Part shown: positions 52,843-63,830 of the stretch, in pieces
Layout of the letters: the number at the start of each line of letters is the position of its first letter
Position numbering within the stretch: the first letter of the stretch is position 1
From: Arachis hypogaea
Taxonomy: Eukaryota > Streptophyta > Magnoliopsida > Fabales > Fabaceae
Direction: 5' to 3'
DNA length: 64,000 nt
Assembly (NCBI RefSeq): GCF_003086295.3
Contig: NC_092048.1
Location: 2,299,001-2,363,000, forward strand
Notes under the pieces: generated by a model
The model's input: the letters and a program-made list of their open reading frames with translations, nothing else
What the model was told of the DNA's origin: nothing
Database searches by the model: none
Translations under genes and position numbers: made by a program

Positions 52843-52910
<68 letters not shown>
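52843..52910 (+). repeat. Adenine homopolymer, 68 bp
   Basis: An unbroken run of 68 A. The lysine-rich ORF across it is an artefact. It may be the tail of a retroposon, but no matching body or target duplication is evident. Confidence 0.85.
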
Positions 52911-52912
<2 letters not shown>

Positions 52913-53858
52913 AAAATAATATCACCCTAACTACTTAGGTGGGACTTTCTTTGAGCAAACGTCTCATTTTTATTCCTTCTTTTATATAAATGTTTTTATG
53001 ATATTCTAAAAATGATATTAATAAAATCTTTTTATAAAATGAAAAATTAAGAAAGATAAAGTATATTTTGCACACATTTGATAAGATCTATTTACAATAA
53101 GATAGGTATGCCACTGATGCATGGTATATGTAATGTGCACTTTATTTTATTTCGAAATATGTGATTGCTAACCCACGAGAAAGAGGCAAATGACCAACCA
53201 GCCTTCAAATTTATTAATTATGTTGGGCGTTGAACGTTGATGCATGCAAATTGGTGAGAGAGAGAGAGAGAGAGGCATTATCATTCTACGATTCAGAGTC
53301 AACATTGTATTACTATTTGCACAGAAACCAAACACGTTCACAGTTAATGTTTGCTTACTTGCATGTGGATGCCGCTGCGATATTTCTAACATGGCATGTA
53401 TGTTAGGCTTGCCTTAATGTGCGAAATTAAACCATCATGCTTTATTTTTAAGTTAAAATTTAAAATGAATATGACCTAAAATGCTAAAAGTAATAATCCT
53501 AGATAAATTATACACTAAATGTAAAATATTAGGTGATTAATATAGTATTTTCCAACAAAACAAGCATGATTTATATAATATAATTGCCGCCAATTTTGTT
53601 TTATTAAATTTGGGTGGCCACGTAAGAGTGTCAAGTAGGTGAACAGTAGGCTTTTTCATATTCACGTTTCACACTCCTCAGAAGGTTATTAAGTTAGGAC
53701 CACAAGCAAATTATTACTTTATTAGCTTATTATATAGCGCTCTATCTTCTAATATATAACCCAACACTTATATATATATGTGGCATGGGATACCACATTT
53801 CATCATCCACTAACTAAATAAGTTTCTATTCTTGGTTTTTTTTCATCACATCCCAATA
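52911..53858. other. Promoter region of FAR copy B
   Basis: No gene is supported. A GA dinucleotide run lies at about 53253-53273. A TATA-like tatatatat stretch at about 53770-53779 lies roughly 85 bp before the start codon and may be the core promoter. Confidence 0.4.
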
Positions 53859-56329
53859 ATGGAAATAGGAAGCATAACTGAGTTCCTTAAGGATAAGAAT
53901 GTTTTGGTCATTGGTGCCACGGGCTTCCTTGCAAAAAGTGATTCTCTTTTTCTCTCTCTCTCTCTCTATATCTCAATTATTCTTTGCTTATATTAATTTA
54001 TATATTATTGTGCATTATTTCACACAGTTTTTATAGAGAAGATACTGCGAGTCCAACCCAATGTGAAGAAACTGTATCTTCTTTTGAGAGCCAAAGATGC
54101 TGAATCTGCCACTCGCCGATTGCACAATGAGGTGATTGGTTACAACTTTTATATAACCAAGAGTTTGAAATATGTTATATATTAGCAAGAATAACTTCAT
54201 GTATATATCTGTTATTCTTGGCCTTTTAAAAACACATATATATAATTGACTAGCTAGTAAGTAGTATATATATTATTCACTAATGTACATATATATGTGG
54301 TAAAATAATGTTCACGACCTTTAAGATGATAATGTATAGCTAATATATAATTTGTTTTTCCTTTTTTCCCCGGCGATATCATAGATTTTAGGGAAGGAAT
54401 TGTTCAGATTATTGAAGGAAAAAGTGGGTGCAAAGTTCAATTCCTTTGTCTCAGAAAAGTTGACTCTTGTTCCTGGAGATATCTCTTATGAAGACTTTAA
54501 TTTGAAGGACTCCATTCTACGCCAAGAGCTTTACAATGAACTTGATGTTATAGTTAACTTAGCTGCAACAACTAACTTCGACGAAAGGTATATAAAAATA
54601 TATTATATTATGGATGATGCTAGGAAGACAAAAAAAACAGTCTGAACTTACCTTACTTAGCATTCATTAATTGTCGCAACAATTAATAAATGCTAAATAA
54701 TGTAAGTTATGACTGATTTTGACTGAATTTCTTTGGTTACCAAACATTTCCGTTATATTATACATCAAGTTGTGTACATAAATAATGTATGATTGTTAAT
54801 AATGCAGATACGATGTTGCATTGGGTTTAAATACATTTGGAGTGAAGCATGTATTAAGCTTTGCCAAAAACTGCACTAAACTGAAGGTGCTTGTCCATGT
54901 ATCAACAGGTCAGTTGCAAATTTGGTTAATTATTAATTATGTGATTACCAATTAATTTATGTGAAGAATATAATTAAATAATTGATGATGGATAGCATAT
55001 GTATGTGGGGAGAGAGGAGGAGTGATAGTAGAGGATCCACACAAAATGGGTGTTTCACTGAATGGAGTGCAAGGACTCAACATTGTTGAGGAAAAGAAGA
55101 TTGTGGAGAAGAAGCTGAAGCAACTTCAACAGGATGGAGCCACAGAGGAAGAAATCAAAATCTCCATGAAGGACTTGGGCATGGAAAGGTGATTTATCTA
55201 TATATATCAATCAATCACAATCTAATTAATTCATGTTAATTAAGGAATATACTAACAAACAAATTAAACAACAGAGCAAATGAATATGGATGGCCAAACA
55301 CATATGTGTTTACAAAAGCAATGGGAGAAATGCTAGTTGAAACTTTAAAAGAAGATATGCCAGTTGTTATTCTACGTCCTACAATCGTTACTAGCACCTA
55401 CAAAGAACCATTTCCTGGTTGGGTGGAAGGCGTAAGGTAACTAATTCATTTAACAATTTTCTTTCCAAGCTAAGGCAATGAGTTTAACTGTTAATTATAT
55501 ATCTCTGTATGTGTTGCAGAACCATCGATAGTTTAATTGTTGCGTATGGTAAAGGAAAATTAACATGCTTCCTTGCGGACCTTAAGAAGGTGTTTGATGT
55601 GGTAAGTAGAGTGAGTAATAATTAAGGTTGATGATGTTGTTAATGTATATTAATGAATGAATGAATTGAAATGCATGGAGGAGCAGATACCAGCAGACAT
55701 GGTAGTGAATGCAATCCTTGCAGCGATGGTGGGTCATGGGAGCAATAATGAAGCATGTGATGAGATGATATATCATGTAGGGTCGTCGATGGCAAATCCA
55801 GTGAAATACCATGATCTGCGTGACTATGGATTCAGATATTTCAGCGCAAAACCATGCTTAGACAAGGAAGGAAATGCCATAAGAGTTGGCAAGGTTACGG
55901 TGTTGGAGAGCATGGCTAGCTTCCAGAGATACTTGTTCATTCGCTACTTGGTTCCATTAAAGGGGTTAGAGCTAGTGAACGTAGCATTTTGCCACTACTT
56001 TGAGGGAACCTATTTAGATATCAACAGGAAGATCTCTATTGTTAAGCGTTTGGTTCAACTTTACAGGCCCTATTTGTTCTTCAGTGGCATGTAAGTACTA
56101 AGTACCCGCATTGTTAATATTTATTTCTTGGTTCTTATAAATAAATATAATTGTTTATTTGATTTGGACACACAGATTTGATGACATGAACAGAGAGAAA
56201 TTGCAGATGGCAGCCAAGCAAGGTGGAGCAGAGATGGATTTGTATTACTTCGACCCAAAAATCATTGACTGGGAGGACTACTTTATGAATGTCCACTTCC
56301 CTGGCATTGTCAAATATGTCTTCAAGTGA
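53859..56329 (+). CDS. Fatty acyl-CoA reductase, alcohol-forming (FAR copy B)
   Basis: Nine exons: 53859-53937, 54028-54131, 54385-54587, 54808-54908, 54996-55188, 55275-55436, 55520-55601, 55687-56090, 56176-56329. They total 1482 bp (493 residues), all in frame. The cofactor motif is IGATGFLAK (18-26) and the active site YVFTK (Y237, K241). The C-terminal FAR domain includes [20 protein letters not shown] and the end is GIVKYVFK. The first five exons match copy A in length and phase (exon 3 is three bases shorter). The function would be the same class of reaction, acyl-CoA to primary alcohol with NADPH; substrate range may differ. Upstream copy A lies 2.8 kb away in the same direction, so this is a tandem duplication. 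It keeps the three 3' introns that copy A lacks and looks intact. Confidence 0.93.
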
Positions 56330-56576
56330 AACCAATATAGACTATATAGACTATAGACTCATTTATTGTAGTTTATGCTAAAAACAAGGCCTAGCTAGGA
56401 TCATCTCACCATGAATGCATTAACTAGGCCTACGGGCTTTATTCCTTAACCATGGGCCTTATGCGTCATGGGACTCTATTTCAATCAATCATATTATTTG
56501 AATATTTTATATCAATTTATATAATCAATCTTCACTATCACAAAAACAAACTGCGTGAATTTAATATGCTTAATGC

Positions 56577-58144
56577 TATGGTGCTGAAATGAAAAATTTT
56601 CAGCATATGCTGAAACAACGCAGATACATATTATAAATGACGCGTATTAGTGTTAATGTAATAGGGAGAAAAATGAACTGAATGGAAATAGTAGTTGGCA
56701 GGAATAATAAATAATTTATCAAGACACATGAAGTAATTATGTGAGTGATTAATTGAGTAAATTGAGTGATTAATTATTTTTTTAATTTTCAAACGAATTG
56801 AGTTGTTTTTTTTTTTTAAGGTTGTGTGTGGGCTTTTTTTTTAAGGAAAGGTTTCTCTAAGAAGACTTTTATATGATTTGAACATAGTCTATGAAACTTT
56901 TTTTATTAACTTATATGTAGCTCTCCTCCAAAACAGTCTCTCATGAATATTTGTTTATTATATTTAAAATATTTTTTTAGGTAAAAAAAATTATTTTTTA
57001 GTGTTTTTAATTTTATTGTTTAAATTTTGTCAAATACACTAAAAAATAAAAAAATTTATTAAAAATTATTTTTTTAATAACTTAATACTACTTAAATAAA
57101 TACTATAACTAAGAACGGATTTAGAGAGGTTTCTCCCAAAATTTTAAAAAATTATATATATATTATTTTTTATTATATGATGGATTTATATCTTTTACTA
57201 ATATTTTTTACTTAATTAATTTAATATTATACCTCAAATTTTTTTACTTTTTAATTAGATTTTATATAATAATTTTTATATCTATTTTTTAATTTTTTTT
57301 ATATTAACATATTTAACATTTATATTATTATATAGAATATTAATAATGACTTACGTAGTTATGTTTTGATGATAATCACATTGTATACTTTAGATAATTT
57401 TTTCTTATAAAAATACTCATTTTTTTTAAATTACGTTGTTAAAAGAAAAAATATCTTGTATTCTATAAGGATACTATGTCTTTCAAATAATTAATAATTT
57501 ATTATTTATTTTCAAATTTTTTAAAATTTTTAAAAGAATTAATTTTAATTGATAAGATACATGATAATTTTTTAACTAAATATCCTATAATTATTGGTAT
57601 TTTATAATTTTATAATATACTATTGGAATTATTATATTTTATATTGTTGATGTGAAAAAAAATTTTATACTATTGATGTGAAAAAGAATTTTAGATAACG
57701 AATATTAAAATTAATTATTAATAAAAAATTAGACTTTTTCATATAAAAATCATAATTAAAAATCTTATTATTTGATTTTTTATCTACAAATACCTTAATC
57801 TTTTTAGTTAGAAATTTTTGTCAACCTACAACACTTTTTTTTATAAAAATTATTTAATTTTATAAATCTTTTGTATTATGGATAATCTATATTGTTAGAA
57901 CAAAATAGACTATAATTTTAAAAAAATTATATTTCCATAATATTATTACGAATAAAAATACTAGTTAATCACCCAACTCACTCAATAAATCACTCACATA
58001 ATTACCTTATATGTTTCCGATAAATTCTTATCAACTACTGCTTCTACCGAGTTCATCTCTTACTCTATCACATCCACACTAACACACATCGATCGTTTGT
58101 AAATTGTAATATATGTCTGCGTCATTTCAACTTTCAGCACCATA
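56577..58144. mobile_element. Non-autonomous DNA element with ~200-bp terminal inverted repeats, 1568 bp
   Basis: The left arm (from TATGGTGCTGAAATGAAAAA) and the reversed right arm (from TATGGTGCTGAAAGTTGAAA) can be followed in parallel for about 200 bp. Shared blocks are acgcaga(t/c)a, gtgttagtgt, gatgaactc/gaactgaatgg, agtagttg and gtaattatgtgagtgatt. The centre is very AT-rich with no transposase ORF. Matching target duplications were not found at the proposed ends. A 16-bp perfect palindrome (ttcagcatatgctgaa) lies at 56599-56614 in the left arm. Confidence 0.7.
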
Positions 58145-59007
58145 ACATTGGCCTTCAATTAAAACCACATGTTCTAGTAAAAACTAATAACGATAATGAA
58201 ATCTATGCGCGCAAGTTTTAATTCCACCAATCTGTATATCATGGCTTATATATTATTTTAGTGGCAAATGCCTTTTCACTTTTCACACAGCTTCATCTAT
58301 GCATAAACTCATACAAGTGCTCCTTTTATTTCACACATTCAACTCAAGCCTTACTATTTGCAAATTTGGAGCCTTTATTAGCTTCTTTCCCCTTACCTCT
58401 ATGCATCTAGCTAGTAGAGTTCGATTAGGATGCATAGGTACATATTAATATTTAATCATCATATTGCAGTACAGATAATTCCATTATTAACTAATTCCTC
58501 ATGTGAGATATATATACACAAGTAGATGTTTAACTAAGTCACCCACCAATATAATATTCCAAAACAATAATTTAATAAAAAAAAAACCTCATCAATGCAA
58601 CATTGCAACTTATACTTTTTCTACATATATAATATAATTCAGAAAAGGATAGGTTTTCGATTTTTCTTTCTCGCCTTTGAACATCAAAAGTCTCACGCCT
58701 CTTTGACCATAAAAAAAAAGGGAGCGGTGACATAGTAGAAACAGATGACAGATCAGAGGCCTAATTGGTATTTATTTCTAACAACACAATTACATAGTAG
58801 ACGTGCCTAATTTAATTGGTAATTAATTTAAAATACTACAAGTGGGTTACTAATTGAAACGATTCAATCAAAGAGTAGTCTACTAAGAACTCTCTTTTTT
58901 TTTTTTTTTTTTTTTACTTTTTCAACAAATGGCAATAGGACATTATTTGTTAACAACATTCTTAACAAATCTAGCTATGAGCATATATGATACATATATT
59001 TAACACT
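58145..59007. other. Intergenic DNA, no gene supported
   Basis: AT-rich with a T run at about 58894-58915. Nothing else that I can support. Confidence 0.4.
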
Positions 59008-59178
59008 GAGAAATGCTAGGGGACCAACAATTTTTGGTATTTGTAGCCATCAAATAACTATCAATAATAATTTTAATGGTGTGAAATTGGTATAAATTTT
59101 TATCTAATAACTCACTTTTTCTTACTGATTATATGCTAGGCAGAATTTAAAAAAATTGTTAGTCTCCTAGACTTTTCC
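59008..59178. mobile_element. Mutator-like MITE, 171 bp (same family as 24622)
   Basis: Left end gagaaatgctaggggaccaa and right end, reversed, ggaaaagtctaggagactaa. Flanking 9-mers tttaacact (58999-59007) and tttgacatt (59179-59187) match at seven of nine positions. Interior shares 'gtagccatcaaataactatc' and 'ttaatggtgtgaaattggt' with the other copies. Confidence 0.75.
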
Positions 59179-59411
59179 TTTGACATTTGCTACACAGATA
59201 ATCATCATTTAGGTCATTTTTGTTGCAGAATTTGAAACTGAAAAATAAAGAACCATATCTAAGTTCAATGTGGGTACGTCATACATGATAGGTGCCAATG
59301 TCGACATAGGACACGTGGTTTGAAGTTGTGGGTTCCCCGTATTATTATTATTCTATGAAAAATAGGGATAGTTGAAAAACACAATTTTTTGTTGTAATTC
59401 TATTAAATAAT

Positions 59412-59550
59412 GTGAAAATTTAGATCCAGTCCACTTCACGTGAAATTGATACCTGATATTATTAGATGATTTAATTGATTTAACTAAATTTTTATCTAAC
59501 GACTCACAGATATCAACTTCACGTGAAGTCGACTTCACTGAGTTTTCATC
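59412..59550. mobile_element. MITE, 139 bp, with ACTTCACGTGAA inverted repeats
   Basis: Arms: left gtgaaaatttagatccagtc then cacttcacgtgaaattgata; right, reversed, gatgaaaactcagtgaagtc then gacttcacgtgaagttgata. The same 10 bases, attaaataat, flank it at 59402-59411 and 59551-59560. The repeated cacgtg is also a G-box-type site, so such copies can carry regulator-binding motifs. Non-coding. Confidence 0.75.
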
Positions 59551-59560
59551 ATTAAATAAT

Positions 59561-60585
59561 AATAAACTTTTTAGAACATTCAAGAAGAGAAAGACACATG
59601 GACAATATCAAGATATAGATATGGACAAAAACCATAGGGTTGTAAGTGTTGCCGATGAATCGTCGTATGTACGACTTAGCCACTAAGATAACAGCCGAAG
59701 TTGAATTATGGTTATGTAAAACGTGAAAAGCATGTGTGTAAATAATAATAATAATAAAAAGAACAACAGTATTTGTTTTTCCACAAAATAGAATGTTGTG
59801 TTTGTGATTGTGTGACATGCTAGAGAATAGTAGAGTTGACTATCGAGAGAGCCGTCATCAGTCATGCATGCCAAGATAGGCAGCCATCTATCTCTTAATT
59901 ATCTCTATCATGTTGACATTCATGTCTATTATATCTATCTATAATTTTGACCTCCCCAACAAAAATTCTATATAATTATCATCATGTATTCACGTTTTGA
60001 TTTTAAAATCTTGAATGTCCTTATTTCCCTATCAACAATCTTTGGTTATAGATGTAAACAATATATATACTCTCGATATAGAAAATATGAATTCAAATCT
60101 GTAAAAAGAAAAACAAATAAAATAAAATGAGAGACTAAATGTTGGATTTTCATTTCCAATAAGAAGGTACCAATCATTTTTATCCTAATATGATCTTATA
60201 TATATTTTTTAAATAAAAAAAATAAGAATCACATATTTTATGAAAAGTTTTATTTCAATATTTATTACATACTATGCAATATTATACAACAAAATCAGAA
60301 AACTAATTATTGTATATCAAAAATATTTTTGTATATATATAGATCAACTTTAATTTTGAGGTATAGCTCGTTTTGTACAGTAAATTTTTTGTCTCCAAAT
60401 ATAATTCAGATACTTCGAAAAATGTAGTAGACAAAATTGAAGTGAGAGGTGGGGTAAAATCGGAGGTGATGAGAGATGAGGGTTGTGAAGTGTTGACAAT
60501 AAATGATAGATTTGAAATATTAAATTTTGAATAAGGGCATTTGAAAAAAAGAATTCAAAATTTCAGTTTCTATATTTAAAAATGA
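59561..60585. other. Intergenic DNA, no gene supported
   Basis: Low-complexity AT-rich sequence. Minus-strand ORFs 59818-59552 and 59874-59683 overlap in two frames and show no domain. Confidence 0.4.
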
Positions 60586-60626
60586 AAAGTCTAGGAGTCA
60601 GCAACTTTATTAAATTTGGCTAGCAT
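60586..60626. mobile_element. Truncated end of the 170-bp MITE family
   Basis: The sequence gaaaagtctaggagtcagca then actttattaaatttggctag matches the left end of the copy at 24622 for about 40 bp and then stops abruptly. The break could be the point where the neighbouring gypsy element inserted, in which case the rest of the MITE lies outside the window. Confidence 0.5.
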
Positions 60627-61181
60627 TCCTCATTTAAAAATTTTAATCTCATTTGTTTTCGCTTTTTGGAGGCACAAAAGAAATTAAATTTTATGTCTTA
60701 TGTTCTTGCCTGGTTGAATCTGAGCTATAATCTGTGCTTTGTCGGAAGCCGAGCAGTTGTCCAGCCGATAGCCAGTATACCTCGGCCAGCTAATGTAGCG
60801 AAAAGAGGAGGAGCACCTGCAAAAATTACTCCGACGCTCAAGTTAGTTAAGGAATATATGAGGAGTTATTATCTTCGAGAAGAGAATCTACCTTTTCAAT
60901 TTCTGATAGCTCCATTTTATAGCTAGGAGATGAGGATATCCGTTTTCTAGCATTAAGGAGGAATTAATCCCTTTTTGGTGCGTTACTCAGAAAGATCGGT
61001 TACGATCATAACTCGGTAAAATCAGTTACAGGAGTGATATCCGAGCTATAACTTTTCGAATGATGTATAACGGCCATATCACAGCCCCCAAGCTTAGCCT
61101 GGCTTTAAATGAGGCGGGTTGAGCTTTTTAATCCGAGTTATAGCTCGGTGTAAGAAGTCCCCAGATCAACGCGTCTCAGGC

Positions 61182-61190
61182 GTTATAAAA
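61182..61190 (+). promoter_or_regulatory. TATA box for the antisense ORF
   Basis: gttataaaa lies in a GC-richer stretch about 345 bp before the ATG at 61535 and is correctly oriented for it. If the surrounding sequence is LTR, the promoter would be an antisense LTR promoter. Consensus only. Confidence 0.4.
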
Positions 61191-61534
61191 TGAGAGTGTT
61201 GGCTCTTCATTTTTTGTTTTCCTTGAAATTGGAAAAGGCACAATAAGTGCTCATTAAAATTGGTCTTAACCTGAAAAGATGGTGGAATTTCCAAAGCTGC
61301 CTGGTAACCGTTGTTGTAGGTTTTAATGAAGGGGTAGTATTTTTTATGGAACTCAAGGGTTTATTAAATGCATTCTTTGGATTTTATTTCAAGTTACACT
61401 CATCAAAGGAAAATTTTAGGTTTTTAACTGTTGCTTGTTCCGAAATTCTGAAGAGAATGACCAAGAGAGGTTAGTAAGAACTCTTTCACTCTATAGTTTC
61501 TTTCTGGTTTTTTATTCTTGGTCAAAAACGAAAG

Positions 61535-63313
61535 ATGGCAGAGAAGAAAGCAAAGGCTTTGCCTAAAATTGATGATGATGATTCGTATGATTGGGTAGAT
61601 GGGGATGTTAAGATAAGGGCTTCTCTGTTTACAGATAAGGAGAGTGTTAGTGAGGTGAATGTAGCGAAGATAACTAGTCCAGGTTTTAGAATTGAATTAC
61701 TGCCATGCAACCGTACGGATCGCGTTTTTCACAGAAAGAAGGATTTTGAACATTTTTATATGTACAGTTGTGTATTGGAAGAACTTTTTGTGAAACTACC
61801 TTTTACTTCCTTCGAATGTGACATACTGAAACAGATGAACTGTGCCCCTTCTCAAGTCCATCCAAACGGATGGGCATTTTTGAAATGTTTTCAATTTTTG
61901 ATGCAATATCTTGAAATCGAGCCAGAAATAGAACTGTTTTTTACTCTGTTTCAAGCTAAAGGGGTCTGGAAGGGTGTTTGGGTTAATCTGAATAGCACCC
62001 CTGGGTTTTCTGTTTTCAAGTTGTACAAGTCCTCTTTCAAGGATTTCAAAGAAATGTTTCTTAAAGTAAAGTTTGTTGACGAAGATTTTCCTTTTTACCT
62101 TGATGAACATTTGGGCGAGAAGTTCCCTCTATACTGGTGCTGTCATCCGTAGCATATACTTGGTCCCGATCTTATAGCGCCTCGAAATGAGTGCATAGTT
62201 AGCTTTCTTATGGAAATGGTTGACAAGGGTGGTTTATTGTCTGTGTCGGAACTACTTCCGTGGGAAGAGAATAGGGCAGCGGTTATAAATTATCTGGGTG
62301 AGAGTTTATGAACTGGTTTGTTTGATATTTGAAGAAAAATTTTCAACTCTGACGTTTTTTCTCTATTTTTTGTAGTCGGGAAGTATCCTGGTGTTTCGGC
62401 TTCAAGCTTAAGGGCTCGTTTCAAAGCAAAGAACTTCGAGGGGTCTTCGTCCAATCCTGAGAAAATGGAAGGTGGGGCCGAGGTCAATCAACCAGAGCTG
62501 AAGAAGAAAGGATTTGTTTTTAAGAAAAGGAAATCTGATGTAATTAATATTGACAATGATGAAACTGCCAAGGGGATTCATCTGAACGATTTGTCGAACT
62601 TTACCCTAAAGCAAGAGAGGCTACACATGTTTGAAGAAGAGGTGGATGGATCCTCAGTCTGGGATAGGAATTTTCTTTTTAGTGTTGTGGTTGACGAGGT
62701 TGTTCAGGCTTCTTCAGATCTGGGTCGTATTGAGGGGGTTGGAGACGTCGGTATTGATCAATTCATCCAGGTCAGTGTTAATCTTTGTGTTTGCATTACA
62801 TGTGCAATCTGTGGTACTGATGGCGATTTTATGCTTTCTGCCTAGGTTGTTGGGCTTCGATTGGCGAGCGTAGGCCATGCTCAAGAGAAAAAGCATAAGA
62901 AAATGTTGCAAACTGCTGCGGAGAGTACTACGATCAAGGAACAATTGGAAACAAAGGAAAAGTCCCTAATTGAACTTAGGAAAGAAATTGCTGCAGTTAA
63001 GGAGGAACTAAGGTTAGAGAAAGAGAGCCATGAGAAAGATGCTGAAAAGCTGAGTAAAAAGGAAAAAGATTTAAACAATATGAGTGAGCAGGTTGTTGGG
63101 GTGACATTAAAGCTGAAAAAAATGGAATCTAGCCGAGAAGGTGAGATCCTAGATGCATTTGCTGAGGGTTTCGAACGTGCTGTAACCCAAGCAAAATTCT
63201 TGGTACCGGACGGGGATTTTACTGCTATGGATCCGAGTAAGGTTGTTCGTGAGGGTTATTTGGTGGATGATGAAGAAGTTGCCGAAGAAGATGGGGACAA
63301 TTTGGCTGATTAA
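61535..63313 (+). pseudogene. Antisense additional ORF (putative gypsy-type transposon protein), three exons, one nonsense codon
   Basis: Exons 61535-62297, 62376-62770 and 62846-63313 sum to 1626 bp (542 codons) in one continuous frame, with GT-AG introns of 78 and 75 bp. A single TAG at 62150-62152 breaks it; a GAG-to-TAG change would explain it because the frame continues with HILGPDLIAPRN and beyond. The N-terminal half (VHPNGWAFLKCFQFLMQYLE, GVWVNLNSTPG, FPLYW) resembles the domain named 'putative gypsy type transposon' in plant annotations. The C-terminal part is a long coiled coil (about 62880-63130, rich in K/E/L), followed by an acidic tail ending DGDNLAD. The function of such proteins is unknown; some authors suggest a structural or regulatory role. 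Premature stop may truncate it to 205 residues. Confidence 0.7.
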
Positions 63314-63830
63314 AGAATCTGTTTATTTTGCCGTTGACTTGTGTTTACTTGGCCTTTGAGAGGCTTATTTTTTATGTATCAGTGTTTTGAAAAAACTGAT
63401 GTTTAGCAGATATATTTTGATTGTAGAACCATTTTTCGACTGTATTAATGTCTGTCAAATTAGGTGTGGTATGTTCCTAATTTTTGTTTGTTCCTCTCTA
63501 AAAAAAAGGATCTTTTTTTCCAATCTTAGCTGACTGATGTTGTGCGCATTCGAAATATAATGCAACTAGTTGTCTGAAGCGATTTTTGCTTTCACAAATT
63601 GATAGTGATGTTACAGCCATTAACATCAGGCTTTGCGATCTTTGTTTTGTATTTTAGAGAGAAGTGCAATGAGAAAGGATTAAAGTAACATAATTATTAC
63701 CAGAATGTATTACCTGAATAAATTTAGATCAGGTAAGCTAGTCTCATTAAAACCTCCACGAGCAAAACCTTATTTAGAAAAAATCTCGTGGTAGGAAAAA
63801 GAGTACTAGTGTTCTTGTATGTTCAACTAT
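63314..63830. other. Spacer between the antisense ORF and the gypsy pol end
   Basis: AT-rich, no ORF supported. It would include the 3' UTR of the antisense transcript on plus and the region after pol on minus. Confidence 0.4.

Noticed and set aside
52707..52913. Lysine-rich ORF of 68 residues
   Set aside because: It is made by translation of the 68-bp A run and has no promoter or domain.
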